Source: Euborellia annulipes
Lineage: Eukaryota; Arthropoda; Insecta; Dermaptera; Anisolabididae
NCBI GenBank assembly: GCA_023213315.1
Contig: JAKCPI010015589.1
Span: 1 to 64,000, forward strand
Reading direction: 5' to 3'
Length of the DNA: 64,000 nucleotides
The notes below the pieces were generated by a model, which searched no databases, was not told where the DNA came from, and saw only the letters and a list, made by a program, of their open reading frames with translations. The first letter of the stretch is position 1, and each line of letters begins with the position of its first letter. Both the position numbers and the translations under genes were made by a program. Shown piece by piece: positions 43,110 through 53,909 of this stretch.

Positions 43110-44980
43110 TTTATTTAATGAAAAAGTCCTGCAGTCGACACAAAAAATCTGGTGCACACCAAATTTTTATGATTGTGGTGGTGTGTGTTGTTTTTTCCTT
43201 CTTGCCAATGCTACGATCTACATGTGTTCTTTTCTTAACTCTACTTGAGTCTGCCCCCACCCCCCACCCCCATTCGGGCTAATTAATCTTGTCTGTGATA
43301 GATAATGAGCTATATTTAGAAAAAAAAAAAACACTTGACAGAGAAGCCTTAAGGACTATCACAAGAGTTTTTCTAAATATATATAGTTATACTAGTCGCA
43401 AAGCCCGCCTTCGACGGGCTTTCCGTCTAGCCAGGGGACTGCGCCCCCTAGAGCCCCTTGCTATTGCTTTATTTTGAAAGTGGTGTAAGTCCATTTTTTT
43501 TTTTTTAATGAGATATCTCATAATTTATGCTTAAATTAATGTAAGTATGTAGGCCTATAACTTTGAAAATTGGTCGGTAAATAGATTTCTTGCGTAACAC
43601 CTTCACTCCCGAGGCCCCTTAATAATTGTCTGGAAAGTTGCGTGATTAAAGCAAGTCCGTTGTATGCGGACCCGAACGAACCCACCATCTTTGATTAATT
43701 TGTCAGTTTTGATTATATTTATTTTATTATTCTGACAGATTTTCCTCTACTTTTTGTTGTTGTTGTTGTTGCTTTTCAATGTATTTATTTCCTTTGGGGG
43801 AATTTTCATAAATTTATTACCTTCAACTCTTCTCTCTCGTTTGTCCTTAAGGGATTTGAGAAATATAAAAATATCCCCCTTAAGGGGGATAAAAGAAAAA
43901 AGAAAAAGAATAATATCAAGTTGCAGAGAATCAAATGTGACTTGCATCAGGGATAACAACAACAACAACAACAACCAACAAATGACATATTCAGGTATAT
44001 TCTCTAATAAAAACGGACGTTAAAATTTAAAATCAACAAATGGGTGTTAAAAAGTAATGTAAAAACAATCAGCGTTAAAAAAAATGCTATTCTCTAAACA
44101 AAATTTTAACAGCGACGTTAACAGGTTGCTTTTATTTCAAAGCTATCATAACCTTACTTTTTAGGTTAAGGACGAATACGACGTTAAAATATTAAAATAT
44201 TAAAGCCACCCCTCTAGACATGGCATTAATTTTAACCCTATTTACTAAATGTTAACGCTTTGGCTCTAAAGTTTTTATTTACAGAATAGCTATTTGAGGC
44301 AAGGAAGTGTTAAAATGAATTCATATTGTTGACACGTTTTTGCTTAGAGAATAGACCTGATTCTGAGTTAAAAAAAAATTGTAAATTGATTTTTAATAAT
44401 GTTAATTTATGCTTTAAAATAAAAAATGTTTTGTAAGTAAAAAGTAAAAATAATAGTAAAAATCTGGAAAATAATAAGATTAAATTAACAAGTTGATCTT
44501 CAATAAAACATTATTTTGAAAGGGCTAAGTCCATTCTCGAATCGCGAGTTTCGACAGCAAGAAAACGCATATAATTTGGCATTATTTTAATCGGAACTAT
44601 AAATTTAACACCTTAGGCAGTATGATTAATTAATATCGTATATTTTTAATTGCATTGAAACGCCTTAAATATCTCAAATGAAGTATAAATGTAGTTAGGC
44701 CACTTTCAAAATAAACGGCGCATTTGCATTTGTTACAATTCATAAACTTGATCGGTTTTTATTTAAAAAAAAAAAAAAAAGAAATTAAAGATTTTTGAAA
44801 TATGTAATTAACTGGTACAATATTTTGAGCCCTGCCTGCTCTCGGTATATTGGTTGCCTAGGGCTCCACTCTCAGGCAGTTATGGCGATGACTGTACAGT
44901 GTGTGTGCCTGGTATACGTCTTTATATGAGTGTATCCATTTTAATTTGTTTAAGGTTTATTTTCTTGACCTTTTAAATAA
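43110..44980. other. no gene seen; Helitron 3' end at left
   Basis: A minus-strand Helitron-type 3' end at 43392: CTAG preceded by an AAAGCCCG/CGGGCTTT hairpin, with the same GCGACTAG as the Helitron at 51.7 kb; its 5' end was not found. (GTT)n at 43757-43774 and its inverse (AAC)n at 43957-43974 flank a purine/pyrimidine-rich segment. The rest is AT-rich. Confidence 0.45.
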
Positions 44981-44987
44981 ATAAATA

Positions 44988-45545
44988 ATCGGTCAAAGAG
45001 TACTAATACTTTACTAATGTATTTTTATTTTCGATTTTCTCAACTTTGATTAAAATTTTTTAGATGCCCTTTAAAAAGTATACTAGTCATATTTTTCGTG
45101 AAAATTGTTTGAAGTACACTTTACTGATGTAATATTTCAGATTTTTCAAATTCACTTTCCGGCTCTTCCTGCCATAGAGCCAATGTTAAATCCCCATATG
45201 GGGATTTGCATGTTAATTTCAATTCAAAAAGGGATCAATTGACTTTTTACTTTCTCTTACCTCTATATATAAAGAGAGAGAAAGTATTAGATTTATGTCA
45301 AAAATTCGATGTCAATATTTTGAAGGATATACACGTTTTGAAGTCCCCTGAATCCAAAAAAGTGGATTTTTAATTTTTTTTTACTTATAAATTGCAAGTG
45401 GTTAAGTTAACTAAGTTGCTATGGGAAACTATTATAAATATATCTCGACACAAAAAAATTTGACGTGACAAGCACAGTACACAACTTTCGATTACCGAAG
45501 AGTAAGAGAAAGTTGTGTGCTGTGCTACAGTCACACCAGATTTTT
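44988..45545. repeat. composite repeat fragments, both orientations
   Basis: 44988-45130 is plus-strand inner sequence (CAAAGAGTACTAATACTTTA). 45246-45545 is minus: hairpin B, GAAGTCCCCTGAATCC, then hairpin A with CAAACTTTC-type arms. The middle of the unit is deleted. Confidence 0.6.
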
Positions 45546-45784
45546 TTTTAGTATACGAGTCTGGTCCAATCTTCTCAAACTCTTTTTGGCCGAAACCGAA
45601 ACTTCGGTCGGTTCCTAACTAAAAAAATAATTAATAAATAATAGGTAAAATATTTTTGCAGTACCGGTACCGTCATTTAAAATAAAAAATGAAGATATTT
45701 TCTAAAAAGCGGGACATTTTTGAAAAATCGGCGGGACAGTCCTCCACAAAGCGGGACTGTCCCGCCGGAATCGGGGCATGTGGT

Positions 45785-45850
45785 CACCTTACTTTTGCCG
45801 AAGAGTAAGAGAAAGTTGTGTGCTGTGCGACCAGTCACACCAGATTTTTT
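45785..45850 (-). repeat. half hairpin A
   Basis: GAAGAGTAAGAGAAAGTTGT ... AGTCACACCAGATTTT. The preceding 45680-45780 segment has GCGGGAC/GTCCCGC inverted blocks of an unidentified repeat. Confidence 0.5.
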
Positions 45851-45859
45851 TTAATTATC

Positions 45860-46370
45860 AAATCTAGATAAAATTTTCTTTTTTTTTATTTATTTATCAA
45901 AACTTTTTAAGCAGAAAATAAATTTTTCTTCTTTATAATTAAACTCCCAAATGTGTGTGTGTGTGTGTGGGAGATAGAACAAAACATAAATTTTTATATA
46001 TTTTTTTGAAGCTAATAAAACAAAACTGGATAAATTATTTCAACAAAACAACAAAAACAACAACGAATAAAAAAAAATAAAGTTTTGAACAATTTATATG
46101 ATGTGTGTCCAAAATTATTTAATTTCAAAGTTTCTACTAACACAACAACAAAAAACAACAACAACGATACTAATAATTTAGTTTTTTTTTTTAGCCATAT
46201 TTATTTTATTGAGTTTCGTTACTCAATAAGTTTTATTAAAAAAAAAAAAAAAAATGGAGTTTCGGTCAGAAAACAGAGTTTATAAAAAGTGTTGGATTTA
46301 AAAAAAAAAAACAAAATATAAAAAAAAAAAAAAACAAAATTTGTCTCGCTAATTTTTATTTCAATTTCAA
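45860..46370. other. no gene seen
   Basis: (GT)n at 45953-45968, (CAA)n and long A runs. The 66-codon frame at 46085 is low complexity. Confidence 0.4.
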
Positions 46371-46378
46371 ATTAAAGT

Positions 46379-46411
46379 GACGTTTCGGTCTCAGGTCTAA
46401 ACCATCCTCAG
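46379..46411 (-). ncRNA. hammerhead-like core
   Basis: The minus strand has CTGAGGA, stem II GGTTT/AGACC (one G-T pair), GAAA, AC/GT and GTC. Stem I has at most one adjacent pair plus an offset CAAAT/ATTTG. Several more decayed copies follow at 46470-46520, 46625-46665 and 46739-46780. Confidence 0.4.
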
Positions 46412-46830
46412 ATTTGTTAAATAGATAAAATAAAAGGCAATACAGCTGTTTTTTAATTTAAACCCATAGCGACGCGTCGGTCGTCTAAGTGACCATCTTC
46501 ATGGCTAGAGTTCGGTCAGAAGAAAGTCCTTTTATGTTTTGTGATAAATATTTCAATTTTTATTACTATTTATCTGATATAAGGTAATTATTGAAATCTT
46601 TCAAAAAATTTTATTTTGACCGAACCTTACCCATGAAGATGGTCAAGGGATGTCCGAAACGCCACTGAATAAAATAATTAAAAGCTTATGTATTTTTTTA
46701 TTCTATCCTACGACATACAATTAAGAATAGATGTTGTTGCTCTGAGCATGGCTTAAAGCCGAAACCGAAACGTCAGAAATTGTAATAAAAATTCTCTACA
46801 TACTTCTTCAAATTCAGCCAAAATTAAATT
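46379..46830. mobile_element. cluster of decayed hammerhead elements
   Basis: Cores at 46379-46411 (minus), 46470-46520 (minus, GACG for GAAA), 46625-46665 (plus) and 46739-46780 (plus, CTGAGCA). The arms are short or lost. Confidence 0.45.
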
Positions 46831-46845
46831 TTTTACCTAAAACAT

Positions 46846-46935
46846 CTGGTGTGAGTGGTCGCTTCACTTCTGTAATTGAAAGTTGTGTTCTGTGCTTGTC
46901 CCACCAGAATTTTTGTTTTTGTGTCAACATCAATT
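46846..46935 (+). repeat. diverged hairpin A
   Basis: TCTGGTGTGAGTGGTCGC ... TTGTCCCACCAGAATTTTTG with part of the right flank. Confidence 0.5.
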
Positions 46936-46984
46936 TAGTTGTATCAGTGTGAGGATAGCTGAGTAGATCTTGAAGTAAGGGATA

Positions 46985-47110
46985 AAGTAAAGAGCTTTTA
47001 TTTCGTTTATTAGGCGCTTGAAGTATGACGTTTCGGTCAGGCAGCTCTGAGCATGGTTGCATATATGACCGAAACGTCGGCTTCAAGTACCTAATAAATG
47101 AAATAAACAC
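46985..47110. mobile_element. foldback hammerhead element
   Basis: Arms GTTTATTAGGCGCTTGAAGT / GACGTTTCGGTC and GACCGAAACGTCGG / CTTCAAGTACCTAATAAATG. The plus core at 47046-47081 has CTGAGCA instead of CTGANGA, stem II GGT/ACC, GAAA and GTC. Confidence 0.5.
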
Positions 47111-47199
47111 AGTTACAATCGCTCTTTTCTTTATTCCTTACTATAAATTTAGTTTCCGCCGCATTATTTATTAAATATAGAAAAATATTTGGTGATTTA

Positions 47200-47605
47200 A
47201 TTATACCGAGGTGTGTGTGTGGGGGGGGGGGGACGTTCCACATGGCGGTGCTTCACTTCAATGAAAAATAAAACAAATTAAAGCACGTTAAATCGAACCC
47301 TAAATCAATCTAGAATTTTAAATATAGATGTTAATTTCTTTTTATTCAAAAATGATTTATCTCTTTCTCTCTATTAAAGAGTAAATTGATAAAGAGATAG
47401 TAGAGAGAGATAATTAGAGGATGGTGACATGATCAGGTCAAGTGAGAGGCCAATTATGACTCACCAGACTCAGTGACGTCATTAAAACAAGAATCATCAT
47501 CATCATCATCATCATCAAAGTCTATTAAAAAATAATTATACCTCTTTTTGATTAAAAAATTAAGATTTTTTTTTCTTAAATTTATTCTAAAGAAAAGGCA
47601 ACAAA
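47200..47605. other. no gene seen
   Basis: G run at 47221-47232 and (ATC)n at 47493-47517. Confidence 0.4.
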
Positions 47606-48560
47606 ATCTGGTGTGACTGGTCGAACAGCACATGACAACCATTTCTTCTATCTTCCTTATGAAGGGCAAGAGTAAAGGCCCCGATACACCATCGGATTTT
47701 CCTCAAGGCCCGGCCTGAATAGTACACGCCTCAAGGAAATCCTCAAAGTGTGTGGTAGCGGCCTTGAGGCCAAAAAATCCGGAATGAAATTCAATAATAT
47801 TTTCCCTCGGGAAAATCGTTGAGATGTTTTCCTTGAGGACGCTTTTCACGTATATGTGAGCCTTAAAGTGGGCTTAAAACAATTTTGAGAAAATGACTTT
47901 GAAAAAGCATTGAAAAAATAATTGATTTGTGAATTTTAATCAAAATCGTTAGAGCGAATTTTGAGAAAATCGAAAAAAACTGAAAAAGTACATCAGTAAA
48001 GTACTAGTACTCTTTGGCCGATTTTGATTAAAAGCTTATTTTCTCGGTCCCGGGGGGTGTTTAACTTAAATTTAAAATTTCAGCGTAATTGCTCAATTCT
48101 GTGTTCAATTTTAAGCACGAAGGAATTGAGCTATGAGGATGAAATTCTATATTTAAGTTAGGCACCTTCCGAATTCGTATAAATAAGCTTTTAAACAAAA
48201 TCGGCCAAAAAATTCTAGTACTTTACTGATGTACTTTTTCAGTTTTTTTTTTTTTTTCGATCTTCACATAATTTGCTGCAACGATTTTGTTTAAAATTCA
48301 AAAATCAACTATTTTTTAGATGCTCTTTAAAAAGTATATCCAGTGAAATGTTTTGTGGAAATCGTTTGAAGTACACTTTACTGATGTGGAAGCATTCGTA
48401 GCTCAGCGCCATCTATGAATCATCGCGTGGCCAAGTTTGGAACTAAAGTGCTAAGAGCAACTAAATATATCTCGACACAAAATCTGGTGTGACCAACTTT
48501 CTCTTACCGAAGGGTGAGAGAAAGTTGTGTGTTGTGCGCCAGTCACACCAGATTTTTTTT
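47606..48560. repeat. composite repeats, plus then minus
   Basis: A plus copy (47606-47690 and 47880-48075), interrupted by 47690-47870, is followed by a minus copy (48076-48560) ending in hairpin A. The interrupting segment has GGCCTTGAGG/CCTCAAGGCC-type inverted blocks and may be a separate MITE. Confidence 0.6.
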
Positions 48561-48564
48561 CTTT

Positions 48565-49000
48565 GTGTGACCCCCAAAGGTATTTACAAAATATATTTCG
48601 AGGATCCGCCGTTAAATTTAATAAAAAGGTCTATGAAGGGGTGGGGGTTCATTCCCTTTTTCACGATGTTAATACTACTATCCCCAGGCGGGGAGAAAAA
48701 TTCAATTTCTTTGATATAATTAAACATTTTGCTTTTAATTTTAAATGAAACTCAACTGTCTAGTCTAGTAATGAATCGAATTGGTTTAATTAACAAGAAT
48801 AGAAGTGACTAACTCCATTCCAAAGAGGGCAGGCAGAATCGGGCTGCCTGTCTGATTGTGCGTCACGGGATGAGATGAACAAAAAATAAAGAGAGGACTC
48901 ACCAAATAAAAATACAAATCAAAGGGAAGAAGAAGACAAGGACCGGCTTTGGCACTCACCTGAAACAAAAACAACAGAAAATAACAATTAATATATTGTA
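48565..49000. other. no gene confirmed
   Basis: Unique sequence. On the minus strand TTTTTGTTTCAG|GTGAGT at 48957-48963 looks like a splice site but the adjoining frames are unconvincing. The left copy of the 16-bp direct repeat is at 48985-49000. Confidence 0.35.
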
Positions 49001-49086
49001 GATATAAGATTGAGTGGCTGTAGATATAGTTGATACAGGACCAAGGAGTAGGCAGCCAATAAGTGAGCCTCTATATTAAATAAAAA

Positions 49087-49148
49087 CTCTCAAGTGTTGA
49101 GACGTTTCGGCTTTATTCTGCTAATGCCATCATCAGTCAATTAGAGAG
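49087..49148 (-). ncRNA. hammerhead ribozyme in palindrome, left arm
   Basis: Mirror copy of 49393-49454 on the minus strand (positions sum to 98541), identical in the core, stems and internal loop. A transcript from either strand of the palindrome would therefore carry one complete hammerhead. Confidence 0.75.
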
Positions 49149-49392
49149 TATAAGTGTATAGAGTTGTTATATTAAATATTTCTTTATATACATTATGTGG
49201 TATATAAATAATTTTAATTTGTATGCTTCCAGTCATTCAATACGTGTGTATTCGCTTAAGTAACAGTATGCTTACTGTTACTTAAGCGAATACACACGTA
49301 TTGAATGACTGGAAGCATACAAATTAAAATTATTTATATACCACATAATGTATATAAAGAAATATTTAATATAACAACTCTATACACTTATA

Positions 49393-49454
49393 CTCTCTAA
49401 TTGACTGATGATGGCATTAGCAGAATAAAGCCGAAACGTCTCAACACTTGAGAG
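49393..49454 (+). ncRNA. hammerhead ribozyme in palindrome, right arm
   Basis: CTGATGA at 49405-49411. Stem II is GGC/GCC, extended past an A-A mismatch by TT/AA, then GAAA at 49433-49436. Stem III is AC/GT and GTC ends at 49440. Stem I has TTGA/TCAA (49401-49404 with 49441-49444), a TAA/CACTT internal loop, and distal CTCTC/GAGAG. The same ribozyme is on the opposite strand at 49087-49148. Confidence 0.75.
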
Positions 49455-49614
49455 TTTTTATTTAATATAGAGGCTCACTTATTGGCTGCCTACTCCCTTG
49501 GTCCTGTATCAATTAATATATTGTATGATATTTATTTAATGCTAAAAAGAAGTCGGGATTTATTTAAATCTGTTATGAAAATACTACTGATTTTTTTTTA
49601 ACGCTGCATTCCCA

Positions 49615-50060
49615 CCAGTTGAGGGAAAATTCATCGGTACAAATTAAGTTGTACACCAGCTCCTTCTACAACCCTGGTAGGAATACACAATTGGGTAGGG
49701 CTTGGACCAATCATCCCGAGCATTGGGCGAGGCTTGGTTCAAGCCTTGGAATGATAACAACCCCAACAGCACAAAATATTGCAGCAATGTTGCAGAAACA
49801 TTGCGAATCTTGGCAACATTGCAGCGGCAATATTCCAAACTAGCAATATTGCTGTTTGAGCTGCAATATTGCATCAATGTTGCCGCAATATTGTCAACAT
49901 TGAGCAAGATTGCAATATTCCGTGCTGTGTGGGAATGAACCCAGCCTTGGGAATCAAAAAAACCAAGGTTGGCCCAAGCCTTGGAAAACAAAATATGGAT
50001 GGTCGATCCAAGCCTCGGGGGAACAAAAATCCAGGGAGGAAAAAAAAAATTAAATTAAAT
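49615..50060. repeat. AATATTGC / CCAAGCCTTGG-rich dispersed repeat
   Basis: At least ten variants of (G)CAATATTGC / AACATTGC, bounded by GGGCTTGGACCAATCATCCC and CCAAGGTTGGCCCAAGCCTT blocks. Its open frames on both strands are products of the repetition. Related TTGGGCCAAGCCT blocks recur at 50940-51065. Confidence 0.6.
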
Positions 50061-50186
50061 AAAAGCAACTTGTGTTTTTCTTTCTTGGACAAAAAGTGAC
50101 AGGAGTATGTCGTTCTTTCTAGTATAATTATTAAAAATTAATAAATTTTCAATAATATTTATTTTTGGTTTACAGGTGCGCTATCA

Positions 50187-50216
50187 TGTTTCGGCCACCA
50201 TGAGAGCCATCATCAG
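50187..50216 (-). repeat. hammerhead relic
   Basis: The minus strand has CTGATGA, stem II GGC/GCC and GAAA, but CATG in place of CGTC. Confidence 0.35.
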
Positions 50217-50429
50217 AACTGAAACAATACACATATATAATACAAGATAATATTTAGTCAAAATTCAAAATTCTCTTTTTTTTTTTTGGCAATTTGATAA
50301 AATACACCGTTATAAATTTATTAATAAGTATAAATACGTCATTCGAACGACACACTATTTTGTTTTTATAAAAATAAAATTGAAATTAATCTAACAGAAC
50401 TTCATCCACCATTTCATTAAAAAAAAAAT

Positions 50430-50500
50430 TGTTCCTCGAGAGATTTGAACTCGAGCTTTTTGGTTTTGTTTTCATTTGTTCAATGCCTTTACGCTCTCCT
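50430..50500 (-). repeat. tRNA-like sequence
   Basis: The reverse strand has a good B box (CTCGAGTTCAAATCTCTCGAG) within a weak tRNA outline; the A box is doubtful. Confidence 0.3.
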
Positions 50501-50503
50501 ACA

Positions 50504-50767
50504 CAGTAGCGTACCGAGGGGGGGGGGATAGGGGCGGTCCCAGGCCCCCATATATTTATAAAAAAAAAAAAATTAATGAAAATTTCTCTTTGAGAGGCTC
50601 GGACCCTTGGAGTTCAGGGATATACGGTATTTTAAAAATATTTTTGTGTATGGAGGAGAGGGATATTTAAAGATGAGCACCCCCCTCCCCCAAAAAAAAA
50701 AAAATTCAATATAAGGCCCCCTCTTCTAGTGCCGCCCCAGACCCCCAACTGCCTCGGTACGCCTCTG
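50504..50767. mobile_element. hAT-type MITE
   Basis: Ends CAGTAGCGTACCGAGG and the inverted CCTCGGTACGCCTCTG. Flanks CTCCTACA and CTCGTACA match at 7 of 8. G/C-run interior, no coding capacity. Confidence 0.75.
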
Positions 50768-50934
50768 CTCGTACACAGTTGTTATAGTGATATGACTATT
50801 TTTTAAGCTATTTGATTTGCCTTTTATTTTACCTAAATAAACTTTATCAAACATTCACCAGGTTTAAAATATATATTACTATTTTTTCAATTAATAACAC
50901 TTTAATTTTATTTAATTTTTTTTTTAAATTACAT

Positions 50935-51070
50935 AATGGGTCAATTAACCATTGGGCCAAGCCTCGGGCCAGACTTGGCCCAATGGTCACTACCCAAGCC
51001 TTGGCAAAAGACAACTGGCCCAAGGTTCGGCCAATTGTCAGCATTGGCAATTCCTACCTGGGAATGACTC
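50935..51070. repeat. TTGGGCCAAGCC repeat block
   Basis: ATTGGGCCAAGCCTCGGGCC, TTGGCCCAATGG, CCCAAGCCTTGG and similar motifs in both orientations, as at 49690-50030. Confidence 0.55.
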
Positions 51071-51134
51071 TATTTGTTTTTGCGGAACAACTAAAAATGT
51101 TTCACTACTCCAATACTTTCTCTCTCTATATATA

Positions 51135-51690
51135 TCTATATATATAAAAATGAAATGGGAAAAATGTATGTATGTATGTAAATATGTATGTATATGTTCT
51201 ATAGAAATCCACAATTTTCAATGAATCTATTTGAAATTAAGTACACCTATAATACATGGCTCTAGGAGTAACGTAGTAATAATTTGAATCTCTTAAATGT
51301 TTTGGAAAATTAATTATAATCAAATTTCTTCAATATGGGAACACAAAATCAACAAATTGGCTAGAAATTATAGAGCGTCCTTTATGCTGTGTGAACCAGC
51401 TTCCTACCTGACTATGGGCTGGGGGTGGGGGCTACGCGGCAGTTGAAAAACGAAGAGGGTAGGTGACTGACCCTTTAAACAGTCATAAACAGACCCTTTT
51501 GTGCTGTTCCCAATCGGTACCCTCGCCTCGCTTGAATATAAGATCCTTCCTTAACATCTTAACACTTGCATTGCAACAAGAAATATCCCAAATTGGGAAT
51601 AAACTTGCTCGCCGAAGGCGAGCAAGGGGTCCAGGGGGCGTAGCCCCCTGGCTAGGCGGAAAGCCCGCCGGAGGCGGGCTTTGCGACTAG
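51135..51690 (+). mobile_element. non-autonomous Helitron, exact ends
   Basis: The 5' end is TCTATATATATAAAAATGAA. The 3' end has a hairpin AAGCCCGCC-GGA-GGCGGGCTT, then TGCGACTAG (CTAG at 51687-51690), followed by T; the preceding base is A. The TC...CTRR ends, hairpin and A|T target are the Helitron signature. It sits in the loop of hairpin B of a composite repeat (51110-51134 and 51691-51716), and removing it rebuilds the hairpin. No Rep/helicase is encoded. Just before the 3' end are inverted GCTCGCC/GGCGAGC and CAGGGGGC/GCCCCCTG pairs. Confidence 0.85.
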
Positions 51691-51719
51691 TTAACATATA
51701 TAGAGGTAAGAGAAAGTAA

Positions 51720-52380
51720 AAATGGCCCTCTATTTTCTATGATATGGCCAAATAAATTAAATTACTTAGAGAAAAAAAAAGAACAAACATAAAATGCACA
51801 CACAGCTATGGATTCTGTTATTAAATATTAAATAAATAAAATCATATAAAATCCATTTGCTATCAGAAATTAAATTTTTTTTTTTTTTTATTTCTCAATA
51901 AAAAAAAAAAAGGTGAGATTAGAAGAGATAAATGTTTGATGTCATTTTTCACCTTTAAGGGTTGCCATAAAAGAAAAAAAATTATAATAAAACAAAAAAA
52001 ATATAAGTCTGTCCGTCTGTACGCATAAAAAGTACGGCTCGTAGGAAAATAATAAATACATATAAGTATTCAGCATAAAAAAATGGCTCAGGGAAAAATA
52101 CCTTTTGGTCCCGAGCACTTGCAATTTTTGAGTTATTAATTCTTAAAGTTACGATTTCTCCCATAGGAAATGTATAGAGAAATATTTATGTATTCTTTTC
52201 ATTTGTGTATTCCATGAATGCAAACAAATCCTCAAGTAGGCACTGGTTTTTCTTAAATATGGAGAAATAACTTAACCTCTCAATTTTTTTTTCTTAAATA
52301 TTTAAGAAAAACAAGTGCCTCCTTGAGGAAATTTTCTTGTTTCAACTTATTATCGTTCATGTTTATTTGCTATTAAAATG
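51720..52380. other. no gene seen
   Basis: T and A runs at 51871 and 51899. AAGTTTCTTAAATATTT-type short inverted pieces with CTCAAGTAGGCACT / AAGTGCCTCCTTGAGG at 52233-52330. Confidence 0.35.
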
Positions 52381-52385
52381 TTTAA

Positions 52386-52958
52386 GGCGGAACGGGAGCG
52401 AAGGTGTTACGCATGTTTTTCCCGATAAGATGTCGTATTTGCCAAGAGATGTCAGAATGGTAGCTAATAATATTTAATGCATTTGATTGATTTTCATTGA
52501 TCTTTTAACAATAAATACTTTATAAATGCTATTATATATTATGTATCTTTTATAAAAGCATAAAAATATATAAATATAGGCTAAAAGGGGATCAGCTGTT
52601 AGACTAGCCTGCCATCTATTGCAAGAATGCTGAACTAATTAAACATTTGATTTTTAAATAAATCATCTAAGCTTATTTTAAAAATTTCTTAATTAATATG
52701 TGATTAATAATAACAATAAATTCATTTTTAAATTTAAAAAAAAATTAAAGATTATTGGGACAGATTGTTTTTTGTATTTGCTTGATAACAAAAAAATTAA
52801 TTACGATAATTTTTTAATAAGTCATTAAAAAAATTATAGCTCGATGTCCCAATAATCTCTTATGAATTTAATTCATTTAAAAAAAACCGCATTGAAAGAT
52901 TCCTTATAATAGTCGTTTTTTTTTTTTTTAAGTACGTAGACGTCGCTCCTGAACCCCC
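52386..52958. mobile_element. TTAA-flanked (piggyBac-like) MITE, uninterrupted
   Basis: Left GGCGGAACGGGAGCGAAGGT and inverted right GTCGCTCCTGAACCCCC, with TTAA at 52382-52385 and 52959-52962. This 573-bp copy is the reference for the two interrupted ones. Confidence 0.75.
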
Positions 52959-52962
52959 TTAA

Positions 52963-53580
52963 TGTCAAGAAAATCCACAGTGAGAGCATCCCTTTGAATT
53001 TACTACTGTAAATTCTTTCCTACTTTTTTTTTTTCTAAATCATATTTCAATTAAATGCCTCCATATGAAAGTTTTTGAAAACAAAAAGATGGAGGAATTT
53101 TCTTTTAATTTGATATCATGATTAAAAAAAAAAAAAGGGTCCAACCAATAAGAGGAATGAATCTCTGGTTGTTGCCAGATGTTTGGGTTGCAAAGGGGAT
53201 TTCCTCTCCGCTTTCGTTTTTGTATCTCCACTAACTTAGACCCTCTGAAAATACAATAAAGGGATAAGAGAGATACGATAAATATTTGCTGTGCGATGAC
53301 ACCCATTGCTTTTCGATTAGCCAACTAATAAAAAAAAAAAAAAAAAACTGGTGTGACTTAACGCTATTGAGTCGTGATATATTTAGTTTACCATAGCACT
53401 TTATTTTAAAATGTTGATTGCTTCAAATAAACTGTGGTTATTTTTCAAAATTTTAATCTCATATTTGGACATTTTATACACAATAGAGAATCCTAAATAA
53501 ATACAAAATTTCATAAGAATTGAAAATAATTTTTTAAATAAGTTTATGGAGAAAGAAAAAACCAGCGGATGCTTTCCACG
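52963..53580. other. no gene seen
   Basis: Unique AT-rich sequence, a broken hairpin A at 53345-53360, and GGTTATTTTTCAAAATTTTA at 53437, also present inverted at 27778. Confidence 0.35.
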
Positions 53581-53585
53581 TTAAA

Positions 53586-53647
53586 ATAATTTATTCGCAG
53601 ATATTTCGGTAAGCCTAACGCAAACCATCCTCAGTGCTTCAAATTAT
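53586..53647 (-). ncRNA. hammerhead ribozyme, intact, solitary
   Basis: On the minus strand CTGAGGA corresponds to 53628-53634. Stem II is GGT/ACC, then GAAA (53604-53607). Stem III is AT/AT and the cleavage triplet ATC ends at 53600. Stem I has GCA/TGC, a GAA/GAAT internal loop and a 7-bp distal helix ATAATTT/AAATTAT. The distinct sequence with conserved architecture supports a functional origin. No inverted partner was seen. Confidence 0.7.
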
Positions 53648-53909
53648 ATGATTGTGGAGCGTTTAATAAACTCATAAAATGCTTGAGAAGCCATTCTATA
53701 TATGGAGGGGACAAAATCGTATGAAGCAAGTCACTGAGAGAAAAATAGCATCTATATACATAAGACACAATCGAATTTTTGTATGCTTTAAGATAATTTC
53801 TCACAGTGACCCACCAGGCGCGTGTACTTTCTAATACTTCGTTTCGTTTACTTCAATTTTTACTTTTTAAATATATAAAAAGTTAAGGGGACCCCCTTGT
53901 GAATCGAAA

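Larger units (their letters stand above)
49001..49509. mobile_element. near-perfect palindromic hammerhead insertion
   Basis: The palindrome 49027-49514 (centre near 49270) has arms of about 240 bp with only one or two differences seen, and almost no spacer. The flanking direct repeat CAATTAATATATTGTA (48985-49000 and 49510-49525) looks like a target duplication. A 29-bp left tail (GATATAAGATTGAGTGGCTG and on) has no partner. Each arm holds a complete hammerhead. Confidence 0.8.

Noticed and set aside
48786..48974. Small exon between TTTCAG and GTGAGT sites
   Set aside because: The only open frame is low in information and matches no family; the AG|GTGAGT overlap makes donor and acceptor ambiguous.
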